Of a stretch of DNA of 40,732 bases, positions 24,776 through 33,259 are shown piece after piece. Position 1 is the stretch's first letter, and the number at the start of each line of letters is the position of its first letter. Under the pieces are notes generated by a model that was given only the letters and a program-made list of their open reading frames with translations, was not told where the DNA came from and ran no database searches. Source of the DNA: Brevundimonas sp. (GTDB taxonomy: Bacteria > Pseudomonadota > Alphaproteobacteria > Caulobacterales > Caulobacteraceae); assembly GCF_030656255.1 (NCBI RefSeq), contig NZ_JAUSOE010000048.1:1-40732 (forward strand), given 5' to 3'. Both the position numbers and the translations under genes were made by a program.

Positions 24776-26317
24776 ATGATAGTTCGACGACGGATCGCCG
24801 GTCTTGCCCTGATCATCTGTGCTGGTCTGCAAACAGTGTTGGGGCCCGCCCTCGCCGAAACACCGTCTGCATCATCACCGCGGTTCTCGGAACGCTCGGC
24901 CGTGCCCCCCTCGCCCGTCGAAACCAGACACAGCATCCGCACCGGCGGGGGCAGGCTCGACTATGTCGCGGAGATCGGCCGGATCGCAATCCGCGACGTG
25001 GAAACGACCGAACCGCGCGGTTTCATGGGCTATATCAGCTACCGCACGCCCAGCCGCGCGCCGCGCCCCTTGATCTTCATCTGGAACGGCGGCCCCGGCG
25101 CCAACTCCGCCACACTCCATTTCGAAGTCGCCGGCCCTCGCCGTGGCGAAGGCGATCACCTGGTCGACAATGCAGAGACATGGCTTGCCGACGCGGACCT
25201 GGTCTTTGTCGATCCCATCGGAACCGGCTTCAGCCGCCCGGTCACCCCCGAGGCCGGAGACGAATTCTACGGCACGGTGGGCGATGTCGCCTCGGTCGCC
25301 GAGTTCGTCCGTTCCTGGATCCTTCTGCACGAGGCGCAGGATCGTCCCGTGCTCCTCGCGGGCGAAAGCTGGGGCGCCGGACGCGCCGCCAGCGTCGCCT
25401 ACCGGCTTCTCAACCAAGGCGTCCCCGTCCACGGCCTGATCCTGATTTCGGGAGGGGACGGCCTCAACACCGCCTATCTCCCCAAGGAGGCCGCGACGGC
25501 GCTGAGCGTCGCCGACCTGGCGCCCGTCGCCCTCTTCCACGGCAAGCTGGACCCCACCCTCGGCGACGGCCCTGACGCCGTCCGACGCGCCGCCGAGACC
25601 TGGGCGCGCGATGTCTATCAGCCCGCGCTGATCAAAGCCGCAGACCTGTCCGAAGCAGAGCGCACCGCCATCGCCGCCGACCTCTCCCGTTTCACGGGGA
25701 TCCCCGTCGATCTCGTTGATCGGACCAGCCTGACCTTCACCCCGCGACAATACCTGCGCGGCGTCCTCCAGGCCGAAGGCCGCACGTTGAACATTTTCGA
25801 CATGCGCTTGACCGAAAACCCGCCCACGAACTTTAACGACTCCATCGACCGCTATCTGCGCCGTGACCTGGGCTATGTGACCGACCTCCCCTATGTGGGT
25901 CTCCGGGAAGGCGACGTCGGCTACGCGCCCCACGACCGTTACCCGGCCGGCGTAGGCGAGCGCTGGAACTACGCCACTATCGACGCCTCTCCGGAACAGG
26001 TGGAAGCCGCGATCCGCGAAGCCATCCAGCGCGGCGGCGGCCCACCCCGGATCGGCCCACCCCTGCCCGGAACCGAAGAGGCCATCGCCTTGGCGCCGGG
26101 ACTGAAGGTTCTGGTCGCCGCCGGACAGTACGACTCCCTGTCCAGTTGCACCGCCAATGACGAACTACATCGCCGCCTGCCGGACACGCTGCGATCAGTC
26201 ATGACCTATCACTGCTATACGGGCGGCCACATGTTCTACCGCGACGCGACTTCGCGATTGCAGTTCAGCCAGGACATCGCCGAAATGGCACGGTCGATTC
26301 AACCCGCGCCGTTCTAA
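24776..26317 (+). CDS. S10 serine carboxypeptidase-like protein, exported (paralogue 4)
   Basis: 513 residues from ATG 24776. The N-terminus MIVRRRIAGLALIICAG is a clear signal peptide, cleaved near ALAET. The oxyanion loop reads WNGGPGANS, closer to classical S10 than the other copies. The nucleophile motif is GESWG (Ser198) rather than GESYG; Asp453 (GQYD) and His485 (GGHMFY) complete the triad. The DPIGTGFSR segment is intact. Tyr to Trp after the catalytic Ser alters the pocket wall, so specificity probably differs. Divergent from the TonB receptor. A hairpin 49 bp after the stop may be its terminator. Substrate unknown. Confidence 0.87.
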   Translation: MIVRRRIAGLALIICAGLQTVLGPALAETPSASSPRFSERSAVPPSPVETRHSIRTGGGRLDYVAEIGRIAIRDVETTEPRGFMGYISYRTPSRAPRPLIFIWNGGPGANSATLHFEVAGPRRGEGDHLVDNAETWLADADLVFVDPIGTGFSRPVTPEAGDEFYGTVGDVASVAEFVRSWILLHEAQDRPVLLAGESWGAGRAASVAYRLLNQGVPVHGLILISGGDGLNTAYLPKEAATALSVADLAPVALFHGKLDPTLGDGPDAVRRAAETWARDVYQPALIKAADLSEAERTAIAADLSRFTGIPVDLVDRTSLTFTPRQYLRGVLQAEGRTLNIFDMRLTENPPTNFNDSIDRYLRRDLGYVTDLPYVGLREGDVGYAPHDRYPAGVGERWNYATIDASPEQVEAAIREAIQRGGGPPRIGPPLPGTEEAIALAPGLKVLVAAGQYDSLSSCTANDELHRRLPDTLRSVMTYHCYTGGHMFYRDATSRLQFSQDIAEMARSIQPAPF

Positions 26318-26365
26318 GCCCGTCTGCGGATCTCAACACGTCGCGTGGGCCTGGCGTCAATTGAG

Positions 26366-26384
26366 GGGCGCTATCTAGGCGCCC
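26366..26384 (+). terminator. Possible terminator hairpin after S10 paralogue 4
   Basis: Perfect GGGCGC / GCGCCC arms around a 7-base loop (TATCTAG), 49 bp after the S10 stop codon. No T-run follows, so it would be an incomplete intrinsic terminator or a 3' stability element. Confidence 0.35.
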
Positions 26385-26622
26385 GATCCATATCAAGCGC
26401 GGGTGACTGGGCAGTGATCACGGCTAAGCGTCGCCCTGGTCAGCGGCGCCGCGTGCGATGTGCGGTTGCGCGGTGCACCCCATCGGCTCGAGCCGGGCAC
26501 CGAGGAGCAAGGCCCTGACCTTGCCGCATCGCCCTTTGCGCGACGGTGATGAGGTCATCGGGACGTCCTTGATGTTCCGTGCTGAGGGTTCCCCAGACAT
26601 GGGGGACGAGTTACAGCAACAA

Positions 26623-26643
26623 AATTCCGGTATATATGGAATT
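26623..26643. promoter_or_regulatory. Operator-like repeat AATTCC-N9-GGAATT in the pobA leader
   Basis: Perfect 6-bp arms with a 9-bp spacer that reads GGTATATAT, at the most AT-rich point upstream of pobA. The right arm continues into GGAATTCC (26638-26645), the same 8-mer found at the pobA ribosome-binding site. A plausible site for the pathway regulator and overlapping a possible -10 element. Confidence 0.4.
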
Positions 26644-26815
26644 CCTCACATATGCGCTGGTCAACTCCCCTCTAATAACGTACTGCTCGGTACCGATATG
26701 TCACACAGGCTGCTGCCTTGATGGCCGCCGCCGACGGTCAATGAAAGCGTCGAGGGCAGCCCTTCTCGATGAAGTTCGTCCGACCGAGCGCGCTCGAGGC
26801 GCCGCTCTGGAAACG

Positions 26816-26829
26816 AAAGGAATTCCTTT
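26816..26829. promoter_or_regulatory. 14-bp palindrome over the pobA ribosome-binding site and TTG start
   Basis: AAAGGAATTCCTTT is a perfect palindrome. It contains the Shine-Dalgarno AAGGA (26817-26821) and the first two bases of the TTG start at 26828, six bases later. This ribosome-binding site decides the pobA start. A protein bound here, or RNA dimerisation, would block translation or elongation. Confidence 0.45.
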
Positions 26830-28006
26830 GCGCACACAAGTCGCCATTATCGGAGCGGGTCCCGCAGGCCTGCTGCTCGCCCACAAGCTTCGTCGTGCGG
26901 GCGTCGATTGTTTGGTCCTCGAACGTCGGGACCGCGCCTATGTCGAGGCGCGGGTCAGGGCGGGGGTGCTCGAACAGGTCACCGTCGATCTGCTGGCGGA
27001 GCTGGGCCTCGACCAGCGCCTGCGACGCGAAGGCCTGGTGCATGGCGGCACGCGGCTGTCGCGCGACGGTCAGTCGTTCCGGATCGACTTCGCCGAATGC
27101 ACCGGCGGTCGGACGGTGACGGTCTATGGCCAGCAGGAGGTGATGAAGGATCTCTTCGACGCCGCCGAGGAACGCGACGTTCAGATCCTCTTTGACCTGG
27201 AAGACGTCACCCTGAGCGATCTCGACACGGATCATCCCATCGTTCGCTGGCGATCAGACGGGCAAGATCATGAGCTGCGATGCGACTATGTCGCGGGCTG
27301 CGACGGGTACCACGGCGTCAGCCGCGCCTCCATTCCGCCCTCCGTATTGCGGACCTTTGAAAAGGTCTACCCGTTCGGCTGGCTCGGCATCATCGCGGAT
27401 GCGCCCCCTGTCGATCACGAACTCATTTACGCCAACCACGCCCGCGGTTTCGCCCTCGCCAGCATGCGCTCGCCGACCCGCAGCCGCTACTATGTCCAAT
27501 GCCCTCTGACCGACCGGGTCGAGGACTGGAGCGATGACCGGTTCTACGACGAGCTGGCGATCCGGCTCGGCGAAGACGCCGAGAAGCTGACGCGGGCGCC
27601 CTCGACGGAAAAATCGATCGCGCCTCTGCGCAGCTTCGTCGCCGAACCGATGCGGTGGGGCCGCCTCTTCCTCGCTGGCGACGCCGCACACATCGTCCCC
27701 CCGACCGGCGCCAAGGGGTTGAACCTGGCCGCCTCGGATGTGGCCATCCTGTCCGACGCGCTGGTTCAGGCTTGTCTGCGGGACGATATCCGCCGCCTGA
27801 ACAACTATTCGGACCTGGCGCTGCGAAGGGTGTGGAAGGCCGAACGGTTTTCTTGGTGGTTTACAAGCCTGACCCATCGCTTTCCGGAAACGTCGGATAT
27901 CGACCGCCGTCTCCAAACCGCAGAGATCGATTATCTGGCCCAATCTCATGCGGCCCAGATGGTGCTGGCTGAGAACTATGTCGGCCTGCCGCTGGAGCGG
28001 CTGTGA
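26828..28006 (+). CDS. pobA: 4-hydroxybenzoate 3-monooxygenase (TTG start)
   Basis: NADPH- and FAD-dependent hydroxylation of 4-hydroxybenzoate to protocatechuate. 392 residues, within two of the Pseudomonas enzyme. The FAD motif GAGPAG is at 9-14, the DG motif lies in CDYVAGCDGYHG, and the GD motif in LFLAGDAAHIVPPTGAKG. The C-terminal AENYVGLP holds the active-site Tyr384. The start is TTG 26828: the family begins at RTQVAIIGAGPAG, AAGGA lies 6 bp upstream, and no ATG is placed suitably. Frames further upstream (26579 or 26738) add residues with no family similarity. Its stop overlaps pcaI by one base. First gene of the nine-gene catabolic operon. Confidence 0.95.
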   Translation: MRTQVAIIGAGPAGLLLAHKLRRAGVDCLVLERRDRAYVEARVRAGVLEQVTVDLLAELGLDQRLRREGLVHGGTRLSRDGQSFRIDFAECTGGRTVTVYGQQEVMKDLFDAAEERDVQILFDLEDVTLSDLDTDHPIVRWRSDGQDHELRCDYVAGCDGYHGVSRASIPPSVLRTFEKVYPFGWLGIIADAPPVDHELIYANHARGFALASMRSPTRSRYYVQCPLTDRVEDWSDDRFYDELAIRLGEDAEKLTRAPSTEKSIAPLRSFVAEPMRWGRLFLAGDAAHIVPPTGAKGLNLAASDVAILSDALVQACLRDDIRRLNNYSDLALRRVWKAERFSWWFTSLTHRFPETSDIDRRLQTAEIDYLAQSHAAQMVLAENYVGLPLERL

Positions 28007-28722
28007 TGACCGGCAAGATCTATCCTTCGCCTAAGGCCGCGCTGGAAGGCGTGCTGTTCGACGGGATGACGATCATGTCCGGCGGGTTCGGTCTGTCCGG
28101 CAATCCGGAATCCCTGATCCCTGCCGTGCGTGACGCGGGCGTCAGGAAGTTGACGGTCATTTCCAACAACTGCGGCGCCGATGGGTTCGGCCTGTGGATG
28201 CTGCTCGACAATGGTCAAATCCAGAAGATGATTTCGTCCTACGTGGGCGAAAACAAGCTGTTCGAGAGCCTGTATCTGTCTGGCGAGCTTGAGCTGGAGC
28301 TCAATCCGCAAGGCACGCTGGCCGAGCGCATCCGGGCCGGCGGGGCCGGTATTCCCGCCTTCTACACGCCGACCGGCGTGGGCACGGTCGTCGCCGACAA
28401 CAAGCCTGTCGAACGTTTCGAAGGCCGCGACTATGTGCGCGAGACCTGGCTGAAGGCCGACCTGTCGATCGTGAAGGCGTGGAAGGCGGACCCGGAAGGC
28501 AATCTCGTCTTCCGCAAGACCGCGCGCAACTTCAATCCGGTTATGGCGACGGCAGGGGCGATCACGGTGGTCGAGGTGGAGGAGCTGGTGGAGGCCGGTG
28601 CGCTCGACGCCGACGCCATACACACGCCGGGCATCTACGTGGACCGGATCATCGTCTCGACCGTCAATGAAAAGAAAATCGAGAAACTGACCACCCGGCC
28701 GCGTTCCGAGGAGACCGCCTGA
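28006..28722 (+). CDS. pcaI: 3-oxoadipate CoA-transferase subunit A
   Basis: With PcaJ transfers CoA from succinyl-CoA to 3-oxoadipate, the penultimate step of the protocatechuate branch. 238 residues, with the class I CoA-transferase alpha signature [11 protein letters not shown] near the N-terminus and the [10 protein letters not shown] segment. By sequence alone it also resembles succinyl-CoA:acetoacetate CoA-transferase subunit A; the operon context decides for PcaI. ATG 28006 shares its A with the pobA stop (TGATG); a GTG at 28003 is less likely. It overlaps pcaJ by one base. Confidence 0.92.
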   Translation: MTGKIYPSPKAALEGVLFDGMTIMSGGFGLSGNPESLIPAVRDAGVRKLTVISNNCGADGFGLWMLLDNGQIQKMISSYVGENKLFESLYLSGELELELNPQGTLAERIRAGGAGIPAFYTPTGVGTVVADNKPVERFEGRDYVRETWLKADLSIVKAWKADPEGNLVFRKTARNFNPVMATAGAITVVEVEELVEAGALDADAIHTPGIYVDRIIVSTVNEKKIEKLTTRPRSEETA

Positions 28723-29369
28723 TGCCCTGGTCCCGCGAACAAATGGCCCAGCGTGCGGCGCTCGAGCTCAAGGACGGCTTCTACGTCAATCTGGGCATCG
28801 GCATCCCGACCCTGGTCGCCAACCATATCCCCGAGGGGATGCACGTCACTCTTCAATCCGAGAACGGCATGCTGGGCATGGGGCCCTTCCCTTACGAGGG
28901 CGAAGCCGACCCCGACCTGATCAACGCCGGCAAACAGACGATCACTCAGCTGCCGACCTCGAGCTTCTTCGACAGCGCCGCCAGCTTCGCCATGATCCGC
29001 GGCGGCCATGTCGATCTGACCATTCTGGGCTCGATGGAGTGCGCCGAGAACGGGGACATCGCCAACTGGACCATCCCCGGCAAGATGCTGAAGGGGATGG
29101 GCGGGGCCATGGATCTGGTCGCCGGCGTCAAGCGCGTAGTGGTGATCATGGATCACGCCAACAAGCATGGGCAGTCGAAGCTGCTTAAACGATGCAAGCT
29201 CCCCCTGACCGGCGCGGGCGTGGTCGATCGGATCATCACGGATCTGGGCGTGTTCGATGTGAAGCCCGACGGTTCGGGCCTGACCCTGGTGGAACTGGCC
29301 CCGGACGTCGAAGTGTCGGAGGTCCTCGCCAAGACCGAGGCGACGCTGGATACGGGGAATTTCCGATGA
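28722..29369 (+). CDS. pcaJ: 3-oxoadipate CoA-transferase subunit B
   Basis: Beta subunit of the CoA-transferase, 215 residues. It carries the catalytic Glu47 in [12 protein letters not shown], which forms the glutamyl-CoA thioester intermediate, after the [10 protein letters not shown] segment. The end of the family fold ([14 protein letters not shown]) is intact. Starts inside the pcaI stop (TGATG) and overlaps the pcaF start by 4 bp (ATGA), so all three genes are translationally linked. As for PcaI, the acetoacetate-specific homologue cannot be excluded from sequence alone, but the pathway neighbours make the call firm. Confidence 0.92.
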   Translation: MPWSREQMAQRAALELKDGFYVNLGIGIPTLVANHIPEGMHVTLQSENGMLGMGPFPYEGEADPDLINAGKQTITQLPTSSFFDSAASFAMIRGGHVDLTILGSMECAENGDIANWTIPGKMLKGMGGAMDLVAGVKRVVVIMDHANKHGQSKLLKRCKLPLTGAGVVDRIITDLGVFDVKPDGSGLTLVELAPDVEVSEVLAKTEATLDTGNFR

Positions 29370-30559
29370 CCGAGGCCTTCATCTGCGATGCAGCGCGGAC
29401 CCCGATCGGCAAATACACCGGCTCGCTGGCCCACGTCCGCGCCGACGATCTGGCCGCCGTTCCGCTGAAGGCGCTGATGGACCGCAACAGCGTCGATCCC
29501 GCCGCCATCGACGAGGTCTTCTACGGCTGCGCCAATCAGGCCGGCGAGGACAATCGCGATATCGCCCGCATGGCCGCCCTGCTGGCGGGCCTTCCGGTCA
29601 GCGTTCCCGGCGTCACCCTGAACCGTCTATGCGCATCCGGCGCCGACGCGGTCGGAGCCGCGGCTCGAGCCATCAAGACCGGAGAGGCCGAACTGACCAT
29701 CGCCGGCGGGGTCGAATCCATGACCCGCGCCCCGCTCGTCATGGCCAAGGCGACGTCCGCCTTTCAGCGGGGCGCACAGATCGAGGACACGGTCGTCGGC
29801 TGGCGTTTCGTCAACCCGGTCATGAAATCCCTCTATGGCGCGGCGTCCATGCCTGAGACCGGCGAGATGGTCGCTGACCGCTACAAGGTCAGCCGCGAGG
29901 ACCAGGATCGCTTCGGCCTCTGGAGCCAGGAAAAGGCCGCGGCGGCGCGCGCCTTCCACGCCGAAGAGATAATCCCGGTCGAGGCGAAGGACGCCAAGGG
30001 CAAGCCCTTCGTCTTCGACGCCGACGAATATCCGCGCGAAACCTCGCTGGAGATGATGGCCAAGCTGAAGCCGGTCGTCCGCCCCGACGGCACGGTGACC
30101 GCCGGCAACGCCTCGGGCATCAATGACGGTGCCGCCGCCATGTTCGTCGCCTCCAAGGGCGGCGCGGCCGCACAGGGGTTGACGCCGCGCGCCCGCATCC
30201 TGGGCTTCGCCTCGGCCGGGGTCGAACCGGACATCATGGGCGTCGGCCCCATCTATTCGACGCGCAAGTTGCTGGACCGGTTGAAACTGACCATGGCCGA
30301 TTTCGACCTGATCGAGTTCAACGAGGCCTTCGCCAGTCAGGTGATCGCCTCCATGCGCGAGCTGGGCGTCGATCCGTTCGACAGCCGGATAAACCCGCAC
30401 GGCGGCGGCATAGCTTTGGGTCACCCTTTGGGGATGACCGGCGCCCGCCTGTCCCTGACCGCCGCCCACGCCCTGGAAAAAACTGACGGCTGTCTGGCGC
30501 TGATCACCATGTGCGTCGGCGTCGGACAGGGCGTATCCATCGTCATCGAGAGGGTCTGA
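29366..30559 (+). CDS. pcaF: 3-oxoadipyl-CoA thiolase
   Basis: Cleaves 3-oxoadipyl-CoA with CoA to succinyl-CoA and acetyl-CoA, the last step of the pathway. 397 residues, typical thiolase length. The nucleophile is Cys89 (LNRLCASG), with His353 in [11 protein letters not shown] and the second Cys383 in [10 protein letters not shown]. The product begins [17 protein letters not shown], standard for PcaF. ATG 29366 overlaps the pcaJ stop by 4 bp; a frame open to 29192 is out-of-register pcaJ sequence. pcaH follows after 2 bp. Confidence 0.95.
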   Translation: MTEAFICDAARTPIGKYTGSLAHVRADDLAAVPLKALMDRNSVDPAAIDEVFYGCANQAGEDNRDIARMAALLAGLPVSVPGVTLNRLCASGADAVGAAARAIKTGEAELTIAGGVESMTRAPLVMAKATSAFQRGAQIEDTVVGWRFVNPVMKSLYGAASMPETGEMVADRYKVSREDQDRFGLWSQEKAAAARAFHAEEIIPVEAKDAKGKPFVFDADEYPRETSLEMMAKLKPVVRPDGTVTAGNASGINDGAAAMFVASKGGAAAQGLTPRARILGFASAGVEPDIMGVGPIYSTRKLLDRLKLTMADFDLIEFNEAFASQVIASMRELGVDPFDSRINPHGGGIALGHPLGMTGARLSLTAAHALEKTDGCLALITMCVGVGQGVSIVIERV

Positions 30560-30561
30560 TC

Positions 30562-31266
30562 ATGGCCGATGTCATCGAATACTACCGCGAAGAGAAGGGC
30601 GGCCATCCCGCCTCCCTTTCACCCGACTATCGTTCGACGATCGCCCGCTCGCCGCGCCAGCCTCTGGTGAGCGTCCCCCACACCCTGACCGAGGTGACCG
30701 GCCCCACGGGCGTCTGGGACCAACTGATGGGTCCAGCCGTGATGGACCTGACCAAACAGCACAAGGCTGAGCCGCTGGGTCAGCGGATCATCGTCTCCGG
30801 CCGTGTGCTGGACGAGAACGGCCGCCCAGTACCCAACACCGTCGTCGAGGTGTGGCAGGCCAACGCCGCCGGCCGCTACATCCACAAGAACGATCAGTGG
30901 AACGCGCCATTGGACCCGAACTTCACCGGGGCCGGCCATGTCGTCACCGACGACCAGGGCCGCTATCGCTTCATCACCATCAAGCCCGGCGCCTATCCAT
31001 GGAAGAACCACTTCAACGCCTGGCGGCCGGAACATATTCACTTCTCCCTGCTGGGGCCGGCCTTCGCGACGCGCCTGGTGACCCAGATGTATTTTCCCGG
31101 CGACCCGCTGATCGCCATCGACCCCATCTGCCAGGCCATCCCCGAGGCGGCGGTTCAGCGTCTAGTGTCGCGCTTCGACATCGAGACGACGGAAGATCAC
31201 TACGCCCTCGGCTACATCTTCGACATTGTCCTGCGCGGACGTCACGCCACCCCGATGGAGGCCTAA
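30562..31266 (+). CDS. pcaH: Protocatechuate 3,4-dioxygenase beta subunit
   Basis: Intradiol ring cleavage of protocatechuate to 3-carboxy-cis,cis-muconate with O2, in an (alpha-beta) multimer with PcaG. 234 residues. This subunit holds the ferric iron: Tyr106 (GRYIHK), Tyr145 (GAYPW), His158 and His160 (RPEHIHFS), all present. The start at 30562 gives the normal family N-terminus (ADVIEYYRE); GAGAGGG lies upstream. It is 2 bp behind pcaF and 2 bp ahead of pcaG. Confidence 0.96.
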   Translation: MADVIEYYREEKGGHPASLSPDYRSTIARSPRQPLVSVPHTLTEVTGPTGVWDQLMGPAVMDLTKQHKAEPLGQRIIVSGRVLDENGRPVPNTVVEVWQANAAGRYIHKNDQWNAPLDPNFTGAGHVVTDDQGRYRFITIKPGAYPWKNHFNAWRPEHIHFSLLGPAFATRLVTQMYFPGDPLIAIDPICQAIPEAAVQRLVSRFDIETTEDHYALGYIFDIVLRGRHATPMEA

Positions 31267-31268
31267 GC

Positions 31269-31907
31269 ATGGCTGGACAAACCCCCTGGCAGACCGTGGG
31301 CCCCTATTTCCACTACGGCCTGGCGTGGAAGGGCGGCGCGGACCTGATCGAGGTCGGCGCCGACCTGGGCGCTCGCATGGATCTGATCCCCGAAGGTCAT
31401 TATGTCCTCAATCCAAACACCACCCCCCGCGGCAAGGTGACGGGCGAGTCGATCGAGATCTCGGGTGTCGTGTATGACGCCGACGGCGCGCCAGTCACGG
31501 ACGCCATGATCGAAATCTGGCAGGCCAATTCGGCGGGGCGATATGCTGACCCGCAGGACGATCGCGCCGATCTGCCGTTGGACCAGGGTTTCATCGGCTT
31601 CGGCCGTTCGTCGACCGACCAGAACGGCGTCTACCGCTTCCGCACCGTGAAGCCCGGCCGCGCGCCCGGTCCCGGCAACGGCCTGCAGGCGCCCCATATC
31701 GCTGTGGGGGTTCAGGCGCGCGGCGTCATCAAACGCCTTTGCACCCGCCTGTACTTCGCGGACGAAGCCTCGAACGCCGAAGATCCAATCCTGGCCCTGG
31801 TTCCCGAGGATCGGCGCGCCACCCTGATCGCTACGCCCGTCCCTGGCGGCTACCGGCTGGACATCCGCCTGCAGGGGGCCGACGAAACGGTCTTCTTCGA
31901 CGTCTGA
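31269..31907 (+). CDS. pcaG: Protocatechuate 3,4-dioxygenase alpha subunit
   Basis: Structural partner of PcaH, 212 residues. It shares the intradiol dioxygenase fold (TVGPYFHYGL at the N-terminus, then IEIWQANSAGRYADP and a C-terminal domain with RLYFADE) but lacks the full set of iron ligands, as expected for the alpha chain. It lines the active-site entrance. The ATG is 2 bp after the pcaH stop. A longer frame open from 30852 overlaps pcaH and is not coding. pcaB follows after 16 bp. Confidence 0.95.
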   Translation: MAGQTPWQTVGPYFHYGLAWKGGADLIEVGADLGARMDLIPEGHYVLNPNTTPRGKVTGESIEISGVVYDADGAPVTDAMIEIWQANSAGRYADPQDDRADLPLDQGFIGFGRSSTDQNGVYRFRTVKPGRAPGPGNGLQAPHIAVGVQARGVIKRLCTRLYFADEASNAEDPILALVPEDRRATLIATPVPGGYRLDIRLQGADETVFFDV

Positions 31908-31910
31908 TCC

Positions 31911-31916
31911 GGGAGA
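31911..31916 (+). promoter_or_regulatory. Ribosome-binding site that decides the TTG start of pcaB
   Basis: GGGAGA lies 7 bp before the TTG at 31924 in the 16-bp gap after pcaG. No ATG or GTG fits the conserved N-terminus of the cycloisomerase, so this site supports the TTG start. Confidence 0.6.
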
Positions 31917-31923
31917 CCTGGGC

Positions 31924-33258
31924 TTGAGCATACTGACGGGACGGCTGTTCGGGGACGCGGCGGTGGAGGCGATCTTCGCCGACCGTTACCGCCTGGAGGC
32001 CATGCTGCGGTTCGAAGCCGCCCTGGCCCAGGTCCAGGCCGAAGCCGGACTGATCCCCTCCCAGGCCGCGCCCGCCATCGCCGCCGCCTGCGATCCCGAC
32101 CCGTATGACATCGGCCAGTTGGCCGAGGCGACGCGTCTGGCTGGCAATCCGGCCATTCCCCTGGTCAAGGCCCTGACGGCGCAGGTGCAGGCCGCCGCGC
32201 CCGAGGCCGCCCGGTTCGTTCATTGGGGCGCGACCAGCCAGGACGTCATCGATACCGGCCTGGCGCTGCAGATCGTCGCGGCGGACGCCGCCATGGCGCC
32301 GGTCCGCGCCCGGATCACGGCGGCGCTGACGACCTTGACCGAAACCCACCGCGACACCCTTATGGCGGGTCGCACCCTGTTGCAGCACGCCCTTCCTACC
32401 ACCTTCGGGCTGAAGTGTGCGGGTTGGCTCGACAGCGTCCGCTACGTCGATCAACGACTGACGGAGGCCGTGAACGCCGCCGCCCGACTGCAGTTTGGCG
32501 GCGCAGCCGGCACCTTGAGCGCCCTCGATGATGCGGGCCTGCGGATCAGCGCCGCCCTCGCCCAGGCTCTCGGCCTGCCCGAAGCCGCCCTGCCCTGGCA
32601 TACGCGCCGCGAACGGATCGCCGATCTGGGGGCCGCCCTGGCCCTGCAGATCGGCGTGCTGGGCAAGATCGGTCGCGATATCGCTCTGATGATGCAGACC
32701 GAGGTCGGCGAAACCTTGGAACCCGCCGCCGCCGGCAAGGGCGGCTCGTCCGCCATGCCGCACAAACGCAACCCCGTCGGCGCGGTCGTCCTCGTGGCCG
32801 CCGCCGCCCGCGCGCCAGGCTTGGCCTCGACTCTGCTGTCCGTGCTGCCGCAAGAACACGAGCGCGCCGTCGGCGGTTGGCACGCCGAATGGGAAGTCTT
32901 GCCGGAGTTGTTTCGCCTCGCCGCCGGCGCCGCCGACCATGCGGCCGAGATCCTGGAGGGGCTGGGAATCGACACCGCCCGGATGCGCGCCAACCTGGAC
33001 CTGACCCAGGGGCTGCCCTTGGCCGAGGGCGTGGCTCTGGCCCTGGCGCCCAGGCTCGGCAGGGCCGAAGCCCACGCCCTGGTCGAGGCCGCCTCCAAGA
33101 CCGCCGTGGCTGAGCGGCGCCCCTTGATCGCGGTGCTGAAGACCCTGCCGGAGGTCGCGGCGAACTTGAGCGACGACGACCTGACCGCCCTGTTCGATCC
33201 CTCCCGCCGTCTCGGCGTCACGCACGGCTTCATCGACCGCGTTCTGAAGGACGACTGA
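31924..33258 (+). CDS. pcaB: 3-carboxy-cis,cis-muconate cycloisomerase (TTG start)
   Basis: Converts 3-carboxy-cis,cis-muconate to 4-carboxymuconolactone. 444 residues, fumarase/aspartase superfamily. The superfamily signature GSSAMPHKRNPV is at 274-285, and WGATSQDVIDT at about 101-111 is the other conserved block. The C-terminal domain continues past residue 350 as in bacterial PcaB. Start is TTG 31924, with a GGGAGA ribosome-binding site, giving the conserved N-terminus SILTGRLFGD. One base separates its stop from the pcaD GTG. This is the second TTG start in the operon. Confidence 0.94.
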   Translation: MSILTGRLFGDAAVEAIFADRYRLEAMLRFEAALAQVQAEAGLIPSQAAPAIAAACDPDPYDIGQLAEATRLAGNPAIPLVKALTAQVQAAAPEAARFVHWGATSQDVIDTGLALQIVAADAAMAPVRARITAALTTLTETHRDTLMAGRTLLQHALPTTFGLKCAGWLDSVRYVDQRLTEAVNAAARLQFGGAAGTLSALDDAGLRISAALAQALGLPEAALPWHTRRERIADLGAALALQIGVLGKIGRDIALMMQTEVGETLEPAAAGKGGSSAMPHKRNPVGAVVLVAAAARAPGLASTLLSVLPQEHERAVGGWHAEWEVLPELFRLAAGAADHAAEILEGLGIDTARMRANLDLTQGLPLAEGVALALAPRLGRAEAHALVEAASKTAVAERRPLIAVLKTLPEVAANLSDDDLTALFDPSRRLGVTHGFIDRVLKDD

Positions 33259-33259
33259 C

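Larger units (their letters stand above)
26318..26827. promoter_or_regulatory. Leader/promoter region of the pobA-pca operon
   Basis: 510 bases without a supported gene. From the left it holds a hairpin GGGCGC-N7-GCGCCC (26366-26384), an inverted repeat GCAAGG-N6-CCTTGC (26507-26524), and an AT-rich stretch at 26611-26700 that includes AATTCC-N9-GGAATT (26623-26643) with TATATAT in the spacer. It ends with the palindrome over the pobA start. No regulator gene of the PobR, PcaQ or PcaU type lies here. A frame open from 26579 into pobA is not coding in character. Confidence 0.5.

Noticed and set aside
26458-26827. Possible small gene or long N-terminal extension upstream of pobA
   Set aside because: No similarity to any family, stop-poor only by chance, and the TTG with AAGGA at the exact family N-terminus explains pobA better. 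The stretch is AT-rich and full of dyads, so regulatory.
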